Below are positions 7,604 through 16,461 of a stretch of DNA of 64,000 bases, one piece after another. Positions within the stretch are counted from its first letter, which is position 1. Each line of letters opens with the position of its first letter. The translations under genes were made by a program, and so were the position numbers. This stretch comes from Bacteroidota bacterium (GTDB lineage: Bacteria; Bacteroidota; Bacteroidia; B-17B0; Aurantibacillaceae). The DNA is taken from contig JANYEQ010000126.1 of assembly GCA_025363015.1 (NCBI GenBank), positions 1-64,000 of the forward strand, written 5' to 3'. The notes under the pieces were generated by a model. That model saw only the letters and a program-made list of their open reading frames with translations, made no database searches and was not told the DNA's origin.

Positions 7604-8103
7604 AAAAACTATTTATTCTATTTTTAATTGCCTACATTCCATTTCAGCTATTTGCCAGCGATAAAGATTTGTTAAAAGTTCGCGATCTTTATTATAGAGC
7701 CTCTGCAAATAAAGAAGATGCGGAAATTTTTCACGAGTATTTAATAGCTAAACCTGAAATTACAACCGATCTACTTTCGGGTTATAAAGGTATTTCCTAT
7801 ATGATTAAAGCTAATTATTCGTGGAATCCTTACAACAAGTTAAGTTTTTTTAATAAAGGCAAAGATCTTCTGGAAAATGCAATAGGAAAAGATCCATCAA
7901 ATGTTGAACTTCGATTTCTTAGATATTGCGTACAAGCCAACGCACCTGGTTTTTTAGGTTATAGTGGGAAAATAAAAGAAGATAAAGCACTAATACTTTA
8001 TGGTTATGCCTTTTTAAAAGATACAGATTTAAAATACCGCATTAAAAATTATCTTAGTATCTCAAAATACTTAACAGAAGAAGAAAAACGTTCGCTCAAA
8101 TAA
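7600..8103 (+). CDS. Unknown exported protein within the carotenoid operon
   Basis: This protein of 167 residues has a clear signal peptide (about 1-19, ending F-A-S), so it should act in the periplasm or cell envelope. The rest is mostly helical and TPR-like, with a segment A-N-Y-S-W-N-P-Y-N-K-L near 66-76, then D-P-S-N-V-E-L-R-F-L-R near 92-102. No enzyme motif is seen. Its ATG overlaps the crtB stop codon by four bases and crtZ follows 22 bases later, so it is tied to carotenoid synthesis. A role in assembling or placing the pigment in the membrane is only a guess. Confidence 0.7.
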   Translation: MKKLFILFLIAYIPFQLFASDKDLLKVRDLYYRASANKEDAEIFHEYLIAKPEITTDLLSGYKGISYMIKANYSWNPYNKLSFFNKGKDLLENAIGKDPSNVELRFLRYCVQANAPGFLGYSGKIKEDKALILYGYAFLKDTDLKYRIKNYLSISKYLTEEEKRSLK

Positions 8104-8125
8104 TGTTAAATTTACACATTTAAGT

Positions 8126-8590
8126 ATGACTTGGTTTATAAACATATCAATTACCATTATCACCTTCATTACTATGGAAGGCACAGCTTGGCTGGCTCAT
8201 AAATATCTTATGCATGGTTTGCTATGGAACTTACATCGCGATCATCACGAACCTCATGAAGAAAAAGTGTTTGAAAAAAACGACTATTTCTTTGTTATAT
8301 TTGCTTTGCCTGCTATCATTTGTTTTTATATTGGTTTTATAGACTTCTCGTTTCCATTATGGATAGGACTTGGAATTACGCTTTATGGCTTAGCTTATTT
8401 TTTTATTCACGATCTTTTTATTCATCAGCGTTTAAAAGTGTTACGAAAAGCCGATTCGGTTTATTTTAGAGCAATTAGAAAAGCACATAAAATGCATCAC
8501 AAGCATTTGGGACCTCAAAACGGAGAATGTTTTGGTATGCTTTGGGCTCCTTTAAAATATTTTAAAGACGTAAAAAAACATGCCCAGTAA
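8126..8590 (+). CDS. crtZ: Beta-carotene 3-hydroxylase
   Basis: This 154-residue diiron membrane enzyme carries the full histidine set of the fatty-acid hydroxylase/CrtZ family: H25-x4-H30, H37-x2-H40-H41, H95-x4-H100 and H121-x2-H124-H125-x-H127, spread between hydrophobic segments. It adds hydroxyl groups to the beta rings of beta-carotene, giving cryptoxanthin and zeaxanthin. It overlaps the lycopene cyclase gene by 11 bases, and the pair provides ring closure plus hydroxylation. No ketolase (CrtW or CrtO) gene was recognised in the window, so zeaxanthin rather than astaxanthin is the expected aglycone. Confidence 0.93.
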   Translation: MTWFINISITIITFITMEGTAWLAHKYLMHGLLWNLHRDHHEPHEEKVFEKNDYFFVIFALPAIICFYIGFIDFSFPLWIGLGITLYGLAYFFIHDLFIHQRLKVLRKADSVYFRAIRKAHKMHHKHLGPQNGECFGMLWAPLKYFKDVKKHAQ

Positions 8591-9266
8591 GTTTACCTAT
8601 TTACTTATTGATGTTGCCACAATTTTAGTGCCGTTTGTCTTTAGTTTTCATCCTAAAATAAAATTTCATAAAACGTGGAAAGCATTTTGGCCAGCTAATA
8701 TCATCATCGCCTTATTATTTATTTTATGGGATATACTTTATACCTATTTGGGTGTTTGGGGCTTTAATGATAAATATATCTGTGGCTTAAAACTATTTAA
8801 TTTGCCAATTGAAGAAGTATTATTTTTTATTTGTATTCCTTACGCAAGTATATTTACTTACCACTGTTTTAAACTTTTTATAAAGAATAAAAAAGTAAAT
8901 GTAAAATATGTTTCTCTTTTTTTAAGTGTATTGCTTATTGTAATAGGTTTAATGTTTATTTCAAATTTATATACTAGTGTTACATGTATTCTACTTGGTA
9001 GTTTTATTATTTTTCTTACATTCATAACAAAGGTAAATTGGTTACAAGCTTTTTATTTGTGTTATTTAGTGATTCTTTTACCCTTTTTTATCGTTAACGG
9101 AATACTAACAGGTTCATGGATTAACGAGCCAATTGTTTGGTATAATAATCAAGAGAATTTACATATACGTCTTTTAACCATACCGGTAGAGGATATCTTT
9201 TACGGAATGTTATTATTAATGCTTAACACATGGCTATATGAGCGTTTCTCTAAACAAAGAGAATAA
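8580..9266 (+). CDS. Lycopene beta-cyclase, CrtYcd/CarR-like membrane type
   Basis: The 228 residues form six to seven membrane segments as two lycopene-cyclase domain repeats. Each carries the acidic signature P-x-E-[ED]: P76-I-E-E-V and P202-V-E-D-I. The segment N-G-x-L-T-G-S-W (173-180) is also typical. In actinobacteria the two halves are separate CrtYc and CrtYd proteins; here they are fused, as usual in Bacteroidota. It converts lycopene to beta-carotene without net redox change. The start overlaps crtZ by 11 bases and the end overlaps the glycosyltransferase start by 29 bases. Confidence 0.92.
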   Translation: MPSKFTYLLIDVATILVPFVFSFHPKIKFHKTWKAFWPANIIIALLFILWDILYTYLGVWGFNDKYICGLKLFNLPIEEVLFFICIPYASIFTYHCFKLFIKNKKVNVKYVSLFLSVLLIVIGLMFISNLYTSVTCILLGSFIIFLTFITKVNWLQAFYLCYLVILLPFFIVNGILTGSWINEPIVWYNNQENLHIRLLTIPVEDIFYGMLLLMLNTWLYERFSKQRE

Positions 9267-10338
9267 AAAGAGAATTCTTTTTTTTCCGTTCAACTTAATG
9301 TCGCATTATTTACGATGTATTGTTTTAGCAAAACAATACCCAAATGATGAAATTTTTTTTCCTTACTCAGAAAAATATAATGATTTCGTGAGTAAAGAGG
9401 GCTATTCTACTTTTAATGTAGAGAGTTTTGACCCAGTTAAGGTAATGAAAGACGCAGCTAAATTTGATTTTACGTGGCTTAATGAAAAAGATATTGAGCG
9501 CGTTTTTAAATCACAAGTAAATGCACTTAAAAGTCTAAAACCCGATTTTGTTATTGGCGACACATCGCCAACTTTAAAAATGGCAGCAGAATTTGCCGAC
9601 GTACCATTTACTGCATTAATGAATGGTTATATGAGTAAATATTATAAAAATGTACGTTGCTTATCCATCACGCATGTCAGTTATCCTTTTTTATCATGGT
9701 TACCAACTACTTTTAAAAACCAAATAATTACTGTAGCAGAAAAAATTTCATTTCGGCAGATACATAAACCTTTTAAAAAATTACGAAGACAGTATAATCT
9801 AAAATCAATTTCAAATTATTTGAATGAAATAGAAGGTGATGAGAATTTAATTTGTGATTATGACTTTTTATTTCCTCAAAAAGAATTACCTGTAAATTAC
9901 CGTATTATTGGTCCCTTAAAATACATTACAAAAAGTAATGACAATGAAATTATTTCTCAAATTAATCCAACTAAAAAAACAATTTGTGTTTGCATGGGAA
10001 GTTCGGGTGATTGGGAAAAATTTCAATTTCTTTCTAATAGTAAATATGCAAATTACAATATTATTGTGGCCGGAGATTTACAAAATAAAATAAAAGGGAA
10101 TCATGTAATTTCAAGTCGATTTGTTAATCTCGAAAAAATAGTGGCACATTGCTGTATTTTAATTTGCCATGGTGGCAACGGAACAATTTATTATGGCATC
10201 GATAATAAAATTCCTATTTTATGTCTAACGAGCCATTTTGAACAGGAATGGAATGTACAACAATTAGAGGCGCTTAAACTTGGGGCCTGTATTAACAAAA
10301 AACCACAAAAAAAAATAGATGCGTTTCTAAATCGTTAA
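9238..10338 (+). CDS. UDP-glycosyltransferase family protein, probable carotenoid glycosyltransferase
   Basis: This 366-residue protein is of the GT1/MGT type (as CrtX). It has an N-terminal acceptor domain and a C-terminal donor domain with M-G-S-S-G (253-257) and the nucleotide-sugar motif H311-G-G-N-G-T316, then F-E-Q-E-W-N where these enzymes have their conserved acidic/Gln pair. The end, a few residues after K-L-G-A-C-I, looks 20-40 residues shorter than usual, so slight C-terminal loss is possible. As the last gene of the carotenoid operon, overlapping the cyclase gene by 29 bases, it probably glycosylates zeaxanthin hydroxyls. The sugar and acceptor are inferred from context only. Confidence 0.82.
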   Translation: MSVSLNKENKKRILFFPFNLMSHYLRCIVLAKQYPNDEIFFPYSEKYNDFVSKEGYSTFNVESFDPVKVMKDAAKFDFTWLNEKDIERVFKSQVNALKSLKPDFVIGDTSPTLKMAAEFADVPFTALMNGYMSKYYKNVRCLSITHVSYPFLSWLPTTFKNQIITVAEKISFRQIHKPFKKLRRQYNLKSISNYLNEIEGDENLICDYDFLFPQKELPVNYRIIGPLKYITKSNDNEIISQINPTKKTICVCMGSSGDWEKFQFLSNSKYANYNIIVAGDLQNKIKGNHVISSRFVNLEKIVAHCCILICHGGNGTIYYGIDNKIPILCLTSHFEQEWNVQQLEALKLGACINKKPQKKIDAFLNR

Positions 10339-10776
10339 CTGTTGCTGTTCAATTAAGAACAACTTAAAACATACGAATATTCATTTTTGTATTTATAAAA
10401 TTTACTATTCTGTTTTTGATACGCTGTAAATGCATAAAAAATTACAAACAAAGTTTGTATTAATATCCAAATTAGGGGGCTTTCAAGCCTATGTCAAAGA
10501 CTTAAAAAAATCCGTCTCTTACAAATGTGCAATGATGATAATCAATAGTTTAAGTGTTTTTTGAGCCATTTTTTGGTTGATATGCTCTTTAAAAAAAGTT
10601 GATTTAGTAGTTTTAGTAAAAAATATCTCTCTTTTTAGCAACTAAATACTGCGTTTTGAATACCATATCAATTATTTTAAGTTGTAAATAATTAGTAATA
10701 TTTTAAAACAATAAATAATAAAGTATTATTATTTCATATCTTCAAAAAAATTATAATCTATATCTATAAAGTGAGT
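10339..10776. other. Intergenic stretch without a recognised gene
   Basis: About 440 AT-rich bases lie between the carotenoid operon and the sensor kinase gene. A 44-codon open frame (10430-10564) starts M-H-K-K-L-Q-T-K, but nothing supports it as a gene. No tRNA, clear terminator hairpin or consensus promoter was found. Confidence 0.4.
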
Positions 10777-12681
10777 ATGCGTTCAATAATATTAATTTGT
10801 TTAATTTTTGTTAATGTAATATTAAAATGTCAAAACAAAACTGATAAGGAAAAAGTAACCTATTTTTTAACCAATCATAAATACAAACAAGCTTTAAAAT
10901 TATGTAACAATAATCTTTCTATTTCTCAAACAAAAAGTGATTTAATAAATCATTCGTGGTTTTTAAGCGTTAAAGGAATAATTTATTTAGACACAATTAA
11001 TGCTGACTCTGGAAAAATATTTTGCGAAAAAAGTTTAAATGAGGCATATAAAATTGGCAACAAAAAAAGTATTTGTAATTCGCTACATGGTATAGGAAAA
11101 TATTATTATAGAACAAATGAGTTTAAATTAGCTTTAAAACATTTTGAGTTTTTAAATAACTATTCTATAAATATAAAAGACAAAAATTATGAACTTATTT
11201 CCAATTATTACAGTGGAGCTATTTATTATTTTTTAAAGTCTTACAGAAAGGCTCTATCATATGATTTAAAGGCCTGTAAACTTGCAATTGAAACAAAAGA
11301 CACCGCCGATTATATTAGAACTATTTTGGCAATTGGCTCACAATACGAAGCGCTTCGAATTATTGATTCTACAGACTATTATTATTCTTTGGCAAATACT
11401 GTATTTTTAAAGTATAGTAAAAAAACCAATAATACAGAAGCTGTTATTAATGACGCACTCGTAAAAATAAACATTCTAAAACAAAATTACACTAACGGTA
11501 TTAAATTTGGCCATAGAGCTATTAATGCTGCCATAAAAGATAATAACTATAGTATATTAAATGTTTACTATGACAATACTGCTATCTGCTATACTAATTT
11601 AAAACAATACGACTCGGCTTATTTTTATTATGATAAAGCTTTAGAACTCGAATTAAAATATAATTATATATATGAGTACAAAGAAGATTTAAAAGAACTA
11701 ATATTTATAAGTAAACTAACTCAAAACAATATCAAAGCCTTTTTTTATATTGATAGATATATTGCTTCTGATTCTCTTTATCAAAATTCAAATAGTGATG
11801 TGATTGATAGTTTAAAAATTGCTTTTGAAAAAGAGAAGGCCGAACTGACATTAAAAACCGAGAAAGAAAAAATACAAGATGCATATAAGAAAAAGCAAAT
11901 TATTTATATTGCTATTGTTATAATTTTACTCTTACTGGTTACTATTATACCTTATTTATTTTATTTAAGAAAACGAATTACTATCGAAAAAGAAAAACAA
12001 AACTTATTAATACAAGTAAAAGATTCTGAAATAAAAGCCTTGCAGTCTCAAATGAATCCACATTTTATTTTTAATTCGTTAAACTCTGTTTTAGAATTTA
12101 TAAGTAAATCAGAAAAAGACAATAGTATAAAATTTCTTACTAAATTTTCGCGATTAATACGTTTGGTGTTAGAACACTCTAATAAAAAAACTATTGTTTT
12201 GGCTGATGAAATAGAGTTATTAAATTTATACATAGAGTTAGAGAAAATAAAAACTGAAAACGGCTTTAATTTCACTTTTAAAATTGATAAAGATTTAGAT
12301 GTACAGGATTATGAAATACCTGCAATGTTAATTCAACCGTTTATTGAAAACAGTATTATTCACGGCATTCAAAATAAAATTAAAATAAGCGAGCAAGAAA
12401 AAAAAATGTATAAAGGTGAACTAAAAGTTTCCTTCATTAAAAGTAAAGATTTTCTAAAATGTATTATCGAAGATAATGGTATTGGAAGAAGAAAAGCCTT
12501 AGAAATAAAAAACAATAAATCATTTAATCATCTATCTTTAGGTATGAGAATTACTAAAAATAGATTAAATTTAATAAGCGAAAGTAAATGTAAAATAGAG
12601 TATATTGATTTGAAAGATGCTACTAATAATTCTATTGGAACAAGAGCAGAAATTTTAATACCTTTAATAGAAAATTTTTAA
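10777..12681 (+). CDS. TPR-containing LytS-type sensor histidine kinase
   Basis: A signal peptide (about 1-19) leads into a TPR-like helical sensor region (about 25-340), a membrane segment (about 372-394, I-Y-I-A-I-V-I-I-L-L-L-L-V) and a cytoplasmic kinase of the His_kinase (LytS/YehU) family. The phosphoacceptor is H429 in Q-M-N-P-H-F-I-F-N-S-L-N. The ATP-binding part shows I-Q-P-F-I-E-N-S-I-I-H-G (N box) and E-D-N-G-I-G-R (G box). I chose the ATG at 10777; a GTG two codons earlier is possible. The response regulator gene starts one base after the stop, so the two form a classical pair. The signal sensed is unknown. Confidence 0.9.
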   Translation: MRSIILICLIFVNVILKCQNKTDKEKVTYFLTNHKYKQALKLCNNNLSISQTKSDLINHSWFLSVKGIIYLDTINADSGKIFCEKSLNEAYKIGNKKSICNSLHGIGKYYYRTNEFKLALKHFEFLNNYSINIKDKNYELISNYYSGAIYYFLKSYRKALSYDLKACKLAIETKDTADYIRTILAIGSQYEALRIIDSTDYYYSLANTVFLKYSKKTNNTEAVINDALVKINILKQNYTNGIKFGHRAINAAIKDNNYSILNVYYDNTAICYTNLKQYDSAYFYYDKALELELKYNYIYEYKEDLKELIFISKLTQNNIKAFFYIDRYIASDSLYQNSNSDVIDSLKIAFEKEKAELTLKTEKEKIQDAYKKKQIIYIAIVIILLLLVTIIPYLFYLRKRITIEKEKQNLLIQVKDSEIKALQSQMNPHFIFNSLNSVLEFISKSEKDNSIKFLTKFSRLIRLVLEHSNKKTIVLADEIELLNLYIELEKIKTENGFNFTFKIDKDLDVQDYEIPAMLIQPFIENSIIHGIQNKIKISEQEKKMYKGELKVSFIKSKDFLKCIIEDNGIGRRKALEIKNNKSFNHLSLGMRITKNRLNLISESKCKIEYIDLKDATNNSIGTRAEILIPLIENF

Positions 12682-12682
12682 G

Positions 12683-13441
12683 ATGATTACTGCTGTTATA
12701 ATTGATGATGAAATAAAAAAAGCTAATTACTTAAAAAACGTTATTGAAAAAGGCATTCCCTCCGTGGTGTTAAAAGGCATTGCCACTAGTGCAGAAGAAG
12801 GCATTAAACTTATTTTAAACCAACAACCACAGTTAGTTTTTTTAGATATTGAATTGCAAACATCGACTGGCTTCGATTTATTAAATCAAATTAAAGATAT
12901 TAATTTTTCTGTAATATTTACTACAGCACATGAACATTATGCCTTAAAAGCAATAAAATTTGCAGCCTTAGATTTTTTATTAAAACCTATAGATGAAGAT
13001 GAACTTAAATTGGCTGTTAATAAGGCCATTAAGCAACAAGCCGAAACTTCAGTAAATAAAAATATTGAAGTATTGATAAATAATTTAAATCAAAAAAATA
13101 CTCATAAAAAAATTGCAATAAGTACTAATACTGGAATAATAGTATTAGAAATAAAAGATATTATTTATTGTAAATCTGATGGGCCTTACACAACAATATA
13201 TTCTCATACAACAGAATTAGTAAGCTCTACGCATCTCAAAGAATTTGAAAATTTATTAACTGAATTCGGTTTCTTTCGTATTCATAAGTCGTATTTAGTG
13301 AACTTAAGTGAAATTAAGAAATACAAAAAATCTGAAGATGCTCATGTTATTGTTAGCAATACTCACAGAGTAGATGTATCTGATAAAAAAAAGGAAGAAT
13401 TAATTTCTAAACTTTCATCACAGGTAATATTTGTACATTAA
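12683..13441 (+). CDS. LytTR-family response regulator
   Basis: Receiver domain (1-120) has acidic residues D8-D9, phosphoacceptor D55 (in V-F-L-D-I), T80/T81 and K101 (in L-L-K-P-I-D-E-D). A LytTR DNA-binding domain (about 140-245) follows, with the typical F-F-R-I-H-K-S-Y-L-V-N-L segment near 197-208. It should be phosphorylated by the kinase encoded one base upstream and bind DNA as a dimer at direct repeats. Target genes cannot be told from the window. The next gene downstream, a secreted T9SS protein, is a candidate only by proximity. Confidence 0.93.
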   Translation: MITAVIIDDEIKKANYLKNVIEKGIPSVVLKGIATSAEEGIKLILNQQPQLVFLDIELQTSTGFDLLNQIKDINFSVIFTTAHEHYALKAIKFAALDFLLKPIDEDELKLAVNKAIKQQAETSVNKNIEVLINNLNQKNTHKKIAISTNTGIIVLEIKDIIYCKSDGPYTTIYSHTTELVSSTHLKEFENLLTEFGFFRIHKSYLVNLSEIKKYKKSEDAHVIVSNTHRVDVSDKKKEELISKLSSQVIFVH

Positions 13442-13555
13442 ATTGATTAACTAAATACCTTCTTTCGTTAACTAATATTTACGTTTTGTTAATTACAAAA
13501 AATACTACTAATTAAATGCTTTAATTTTATTTAAAACATATAAAATTATAATATT

Positions 13556-14470
13556 ATGAAAACTTCAAGATTGTTTATTACCATTACAGGTATTGCTTGC
13601 TTTATAGTGTTAACATCAGAAACAACAGGCGTTTTAGATTCGAGTGGTAAATTAGGAAATGCTGGCGGCCCAGGCGAACAAACCTGTTCAAGTACTGGTT
13701 GCCATGGTAGCGGTAATGGTAGTGGCACTTCGGGTGGTTTAGCAAACAATACCGGGCCAGGCTCTATAACATTAACAGCCGTTCCCGCATTTGTAGGCAA
13801 TACTTATGTGCCAAATCAAGTGTATTCAATTACAGTTAACGTTACCGAAACTGGAAAAAATAAATTTGGCTTTTCGTGTGAATTTTTAGATAATAGCGGT
13901 AATACAAATCCTTCTGTAAATAACTCAGTAGGTTTAGTAACTATTACCAATAGCGTAACTACACGAAAAGGGCAACCTTTTGGAACTGCCAGAGTGTATA
14001 CCACACATCAAACTAATGGTGGAGCAGTTGCAAATTCAGCAAATTTTACTTTTAATTGGACAGCGCCAGCATCGGGTACAGTAAATGTATATTACGATGG
14101 TGCTGCCGTTAATAATGATGCGTTAGCAAATGCTTTGGATAACGTTTATGCACATAATTTTCAATTAACAGTTGCTTCAGCAACAACAACTGGTATTATA
14201 GAAAACTCAAAATTATCTGACGTAAAAATATTTCCTAATCCTGCAAAAAATATTTTAAATTTTAGTTACAGTGTTGAAAGCGATATTCATATTGATGCTA
14301 AAATAGTTGATATTTATGGCAAAATAATAGTTAACGCATTTTCAAAAAATAGTACTAAAGGCATACAAAAGGAAAGTATTAACATATCTGATTTACAAAC
14401 AGGTCTTTACTTTTTAATACTAAAAGGCAAAGACTTTATTATAACAGAGAAAATAATTATTGCTAATTAA
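13556..14470 (+). CDS. Choice-of-anchor V domain protein with T9SS sorting domain
   Basis: This 304-residue secreted protein has a signal peptide (about 1-21). It is followed by G-G-P-G-E-Q-T-C44-S-S-T-G-C49-H50, the cysteine-rich start typical of choice-of-anchor V domain proteins, then beta-rich modules (about 65-205). The type A T9SS sorting domain (about 220-304) has V-K-I-F-P-N-P-A-K-N, the I-V-D-I-Y-G-K segment and L-Q-T-G-L-Y-F. It should be exported by the type IX system and attached to or released from the cell surface. The CxxxxCH motif resembles atypical heme-binding sites, but the region is also Gly/Ser-rich, so heme binding is uncertain. Confidence 0.85.
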   Translation: MKTSRLFITITGIACFIVLTSETTGVLDSSGKLGNAGGPGEQTCSSTGCHGSGNGSGTSGGLANNTGPGSITLTAVPAFVGNTYVPNQVYSITVNVTETGKNKFGFSCEFLDNSGNTNPSVNNSVGLVTITNSVTTRKGQPFGTARVYTTHQTNGGAVANSANFTFNWTAPASGTVNVYYDGAAVNNDALANALDNVYAHNFQLTVASATTTGIIENSKLSDVKIFPNPAKNILNFSYSVESDIHIDAKIVDIYGKIIVNAFSKNSTKGIQKESINISDLQTGLYFLILKGKDFIITEKIIIAN

Positions 14471-14657
14471 GATTCGTTTAGTACTATTGCTAGCAATTAA
14501 AAAACACAAATAGCATAATAGATTTTGGTATGTTTTTCTATTAGAAACTCTGTGGGTGCGAATTAATTTATTATCTTTTAATGTGTTTTGTATTTATTTG
14601 CTTGATATTTTTAGTGTGTGATGATGACAAATTACCTATAGGCGTAAAAAAATTAAT

Positions 14658-15050
14658 TTAATTTTTCAAATACTCTTTTTTAATTTCCTCAAAATCTTCC
14701 TCTGTTAATTGAATGATTTCTTTTTTATAAATTATGTCAGTTAATTTAAATTCTAAATTCAAATGCACTACTATTTCGTTAATTATTTTAAGCAAATTTT
14801 TTTTGCCTAAATGTTTTTGTACCAGTATTTTTTCGGCTACCTGAGTTAATTTTAATTTATCACCTTCTTGTATTAAAAACTCTATACTAATTAATTTTGA
14901 AAACGATTCGATTAATTCAGTGTATGTCATTATTGAATGGTCTAAATAATCTCGATAAGTAATAACTGAAGTTACAAAGGTCTTTAAATTTTCACTTTTA
15001 TCTATATAAAGTGAGTGGAGTATTAGCGCATCATAAAAATTAAATTGCAT
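14658..15050 (-). CDS. Unknown small protein
   Basis: This 130-residue helical protein is rich in Ile, Leu, Lys and Glu, with no signal peptide or membrane segment. The middle part (L-I-Q-E-G-D-K-L-K-L-T-Q-V-A-E-K, about 58-75) has the look of a winged-helix wing and third helix, but I cannot assign a family. It begins 48 bases after the end of the next gene on the same strand and may be co-transcribed with it. Confidence 0.55.
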   Translation of the reverse strand: MQFNFYDALILHSLYIDKSENLKTFVTSVITYRDYLDHSIMTYTELIESFSKLISIEFLIQEGDKLKLTQVAEKILVQKHLGKKNLLKIINEIVVHLNLEFKLTDIIYKKEIIQLTEEDFEEIKKEYLKN

Positions 15051-15098
15051 ATTTGTAAGGTATTTATTAAAAAAATTAATACTATTTTAGTACTTACA

Positions 15099-16328
15099 TT
15101 ACATTCTTTTATGCCAATTTACAGTGCCATTATTTTTATTTAAAGAAAGTACAAAGCCTTCAAAAGCGAAAATAGCCTGATTATTATAAAATAATGAACG
15201 AATGTATTTTGGATACTTAGCAAAAAAATCACCAATATTTAAATCTTTTTGATTTGCTTCCCATAGTAATTTACTTTTTATTGAAACACAGGTTAGTTTA
15301 AATTCTAATTTTTCTAACGTTTTATAACTTAAAATATAAACGTTTTTCTCTATCGAATCATATAAAACAAATTCGCTCTTTAAAAAATCTAACTCTTTAT
15401 TTAATAATTCGCCATTTTGATCATACAATTGCTGCCTATCTTTTCCCCTTAAACTAATAAAACTTTCAGCATACTCCTTATAAGCATTATCTGGTAACTT
15501 CTCATACTCAGCATCTAACTCAGCATATGATAAATTACTTTTTAATTGTTTATCACGAATACTATCTAAATGTTCTCGTTGGGTTTTTGTATAAGTTTGA
15601 GAAATAAGATTTTTGAAGTTATTTTTAATTTCATATTTTGTAATTATGTAATGCTTTGCTGATTCTAAATTTACGGTACTATCATTAATTTTGGTACTAA
15701 TTAAGTTTACAGAAACATGTTTTGCATCTTTTGACACAATATCAAACAACTGTGTGTTTTTATTAAATACACATGTATAAACACCTGCTTGTAATTCAGG
15801 TAATATTTTTACTAAATAGTATTCATTTACTAAAAGAAATACTTTACCAGTTTTAATATTTATACCAGTAATGTCTATTTTTTTGTATGCTGATTGATAC
15901 CACGAAATTTCGTTTTGTTGCCCTAATAAGTCAAAATAATTATCGCCCGATAACTGATATAAAATTTTTCCTGTATTAAGATCTAAACCTTGTAATCTAT
16001 ATATCGTTCTACTTAAAGCTTTACCGTTTGTTGATGCAAAATCATCGATACAAGCTAATACATTATCTTGTTGTTTAATTACTTCAAAAGATTTTGTGCT
16101 ATAACCAATACATGTATAATTGGGGTTTAAGTAAGAAATAAAAAAATAAGTAGCTAACGAAACAACTATTATAACTGTTGCGCCAATTGTAACTTTTCGG
16201 CTTAATAAGCCTTTTTTATCTTGCTTAAGTAAAAGAATACCCCCACCAATAAATATAACGCCAAAAAAACACCATAAACCATATTCTCCTACAAAGGTTA
16301 TTAAAAATTTTAATATACTACTTATCAT
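15099..16328 (-). CDS. Unknown membrane-anchored protein with PQQ-like repeats
   Basis: This protein of 409 residues is counted from the ATG; a TTG three codons earlier is less likely. Two N-terminal membrane segments (about 12-34 and 44-66) are followed by an extracytoplasmic region. Recurrent phrases such as G-L-D-L-N-T-G-K-I-L-Y-Q, I-N-I-K-T-G-K-V-F and L-N-K-N-N-G-T-V-N-W resemble the blades of PQQ-type beta-propellers. A charged helical insertion lies near 225-290. Function is not known. It is divergent from the next gene, with about 130 bases between. Confidence 0.6.
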   Translation of the reverse strand: MISSILKFLITFVGEYGLWCFFGVIFIGGGILLLKQDKKGLLSRKVTIGATVIIVVSLATYFFISYLNPNYTCIGYSTKSFEVIKQQDNVLACIDDFASTNGKALSRTIYRLQGLDLNTGKILYQLSGDNYFDLLGQQNEISWYQSAYKKIDITGINIKTGKVFLLVNEYYLVKILPELQAGVYTCVFNKNTQLFDIVSKDAKHVSVNLISTKINDSTVNLESAKHYIITKYEIKNNFKNLISQTYTKTQREHLDSIRDKQLKSNLSYAELDAEYEKLPDNAYKEYAESFISLRGKDRQQLYDQNGELLNKELDFLKSEFVLYDSIEKNVYILSYKTLEKLEFKLTCVSIKSKLLWEANQKDLNIGDFFAKYPKYIRSLFYNNQAIFAFEGFVLSLNKNNGTVNWHKRM

Positions 16329-16461
16329 ATTAAACAATAATACGCTTTATAATTAATTTACCTATTATCTTTTTATATAAGCGTAAAACAAATTAACGAA
16401 ACAGCATTTCTAATTAATAAAAAAAACAATGGGGTAAATTATAATAGCTAGTTTTAGAGAA

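Noticed and set aside
10430-10564. Open frame of 44 codons in the gap after the carotenoid operon
   Set aside because: It is short, has no clear ribosome binding site or motif, and is of a length expected by chance in AT-rich DNA.
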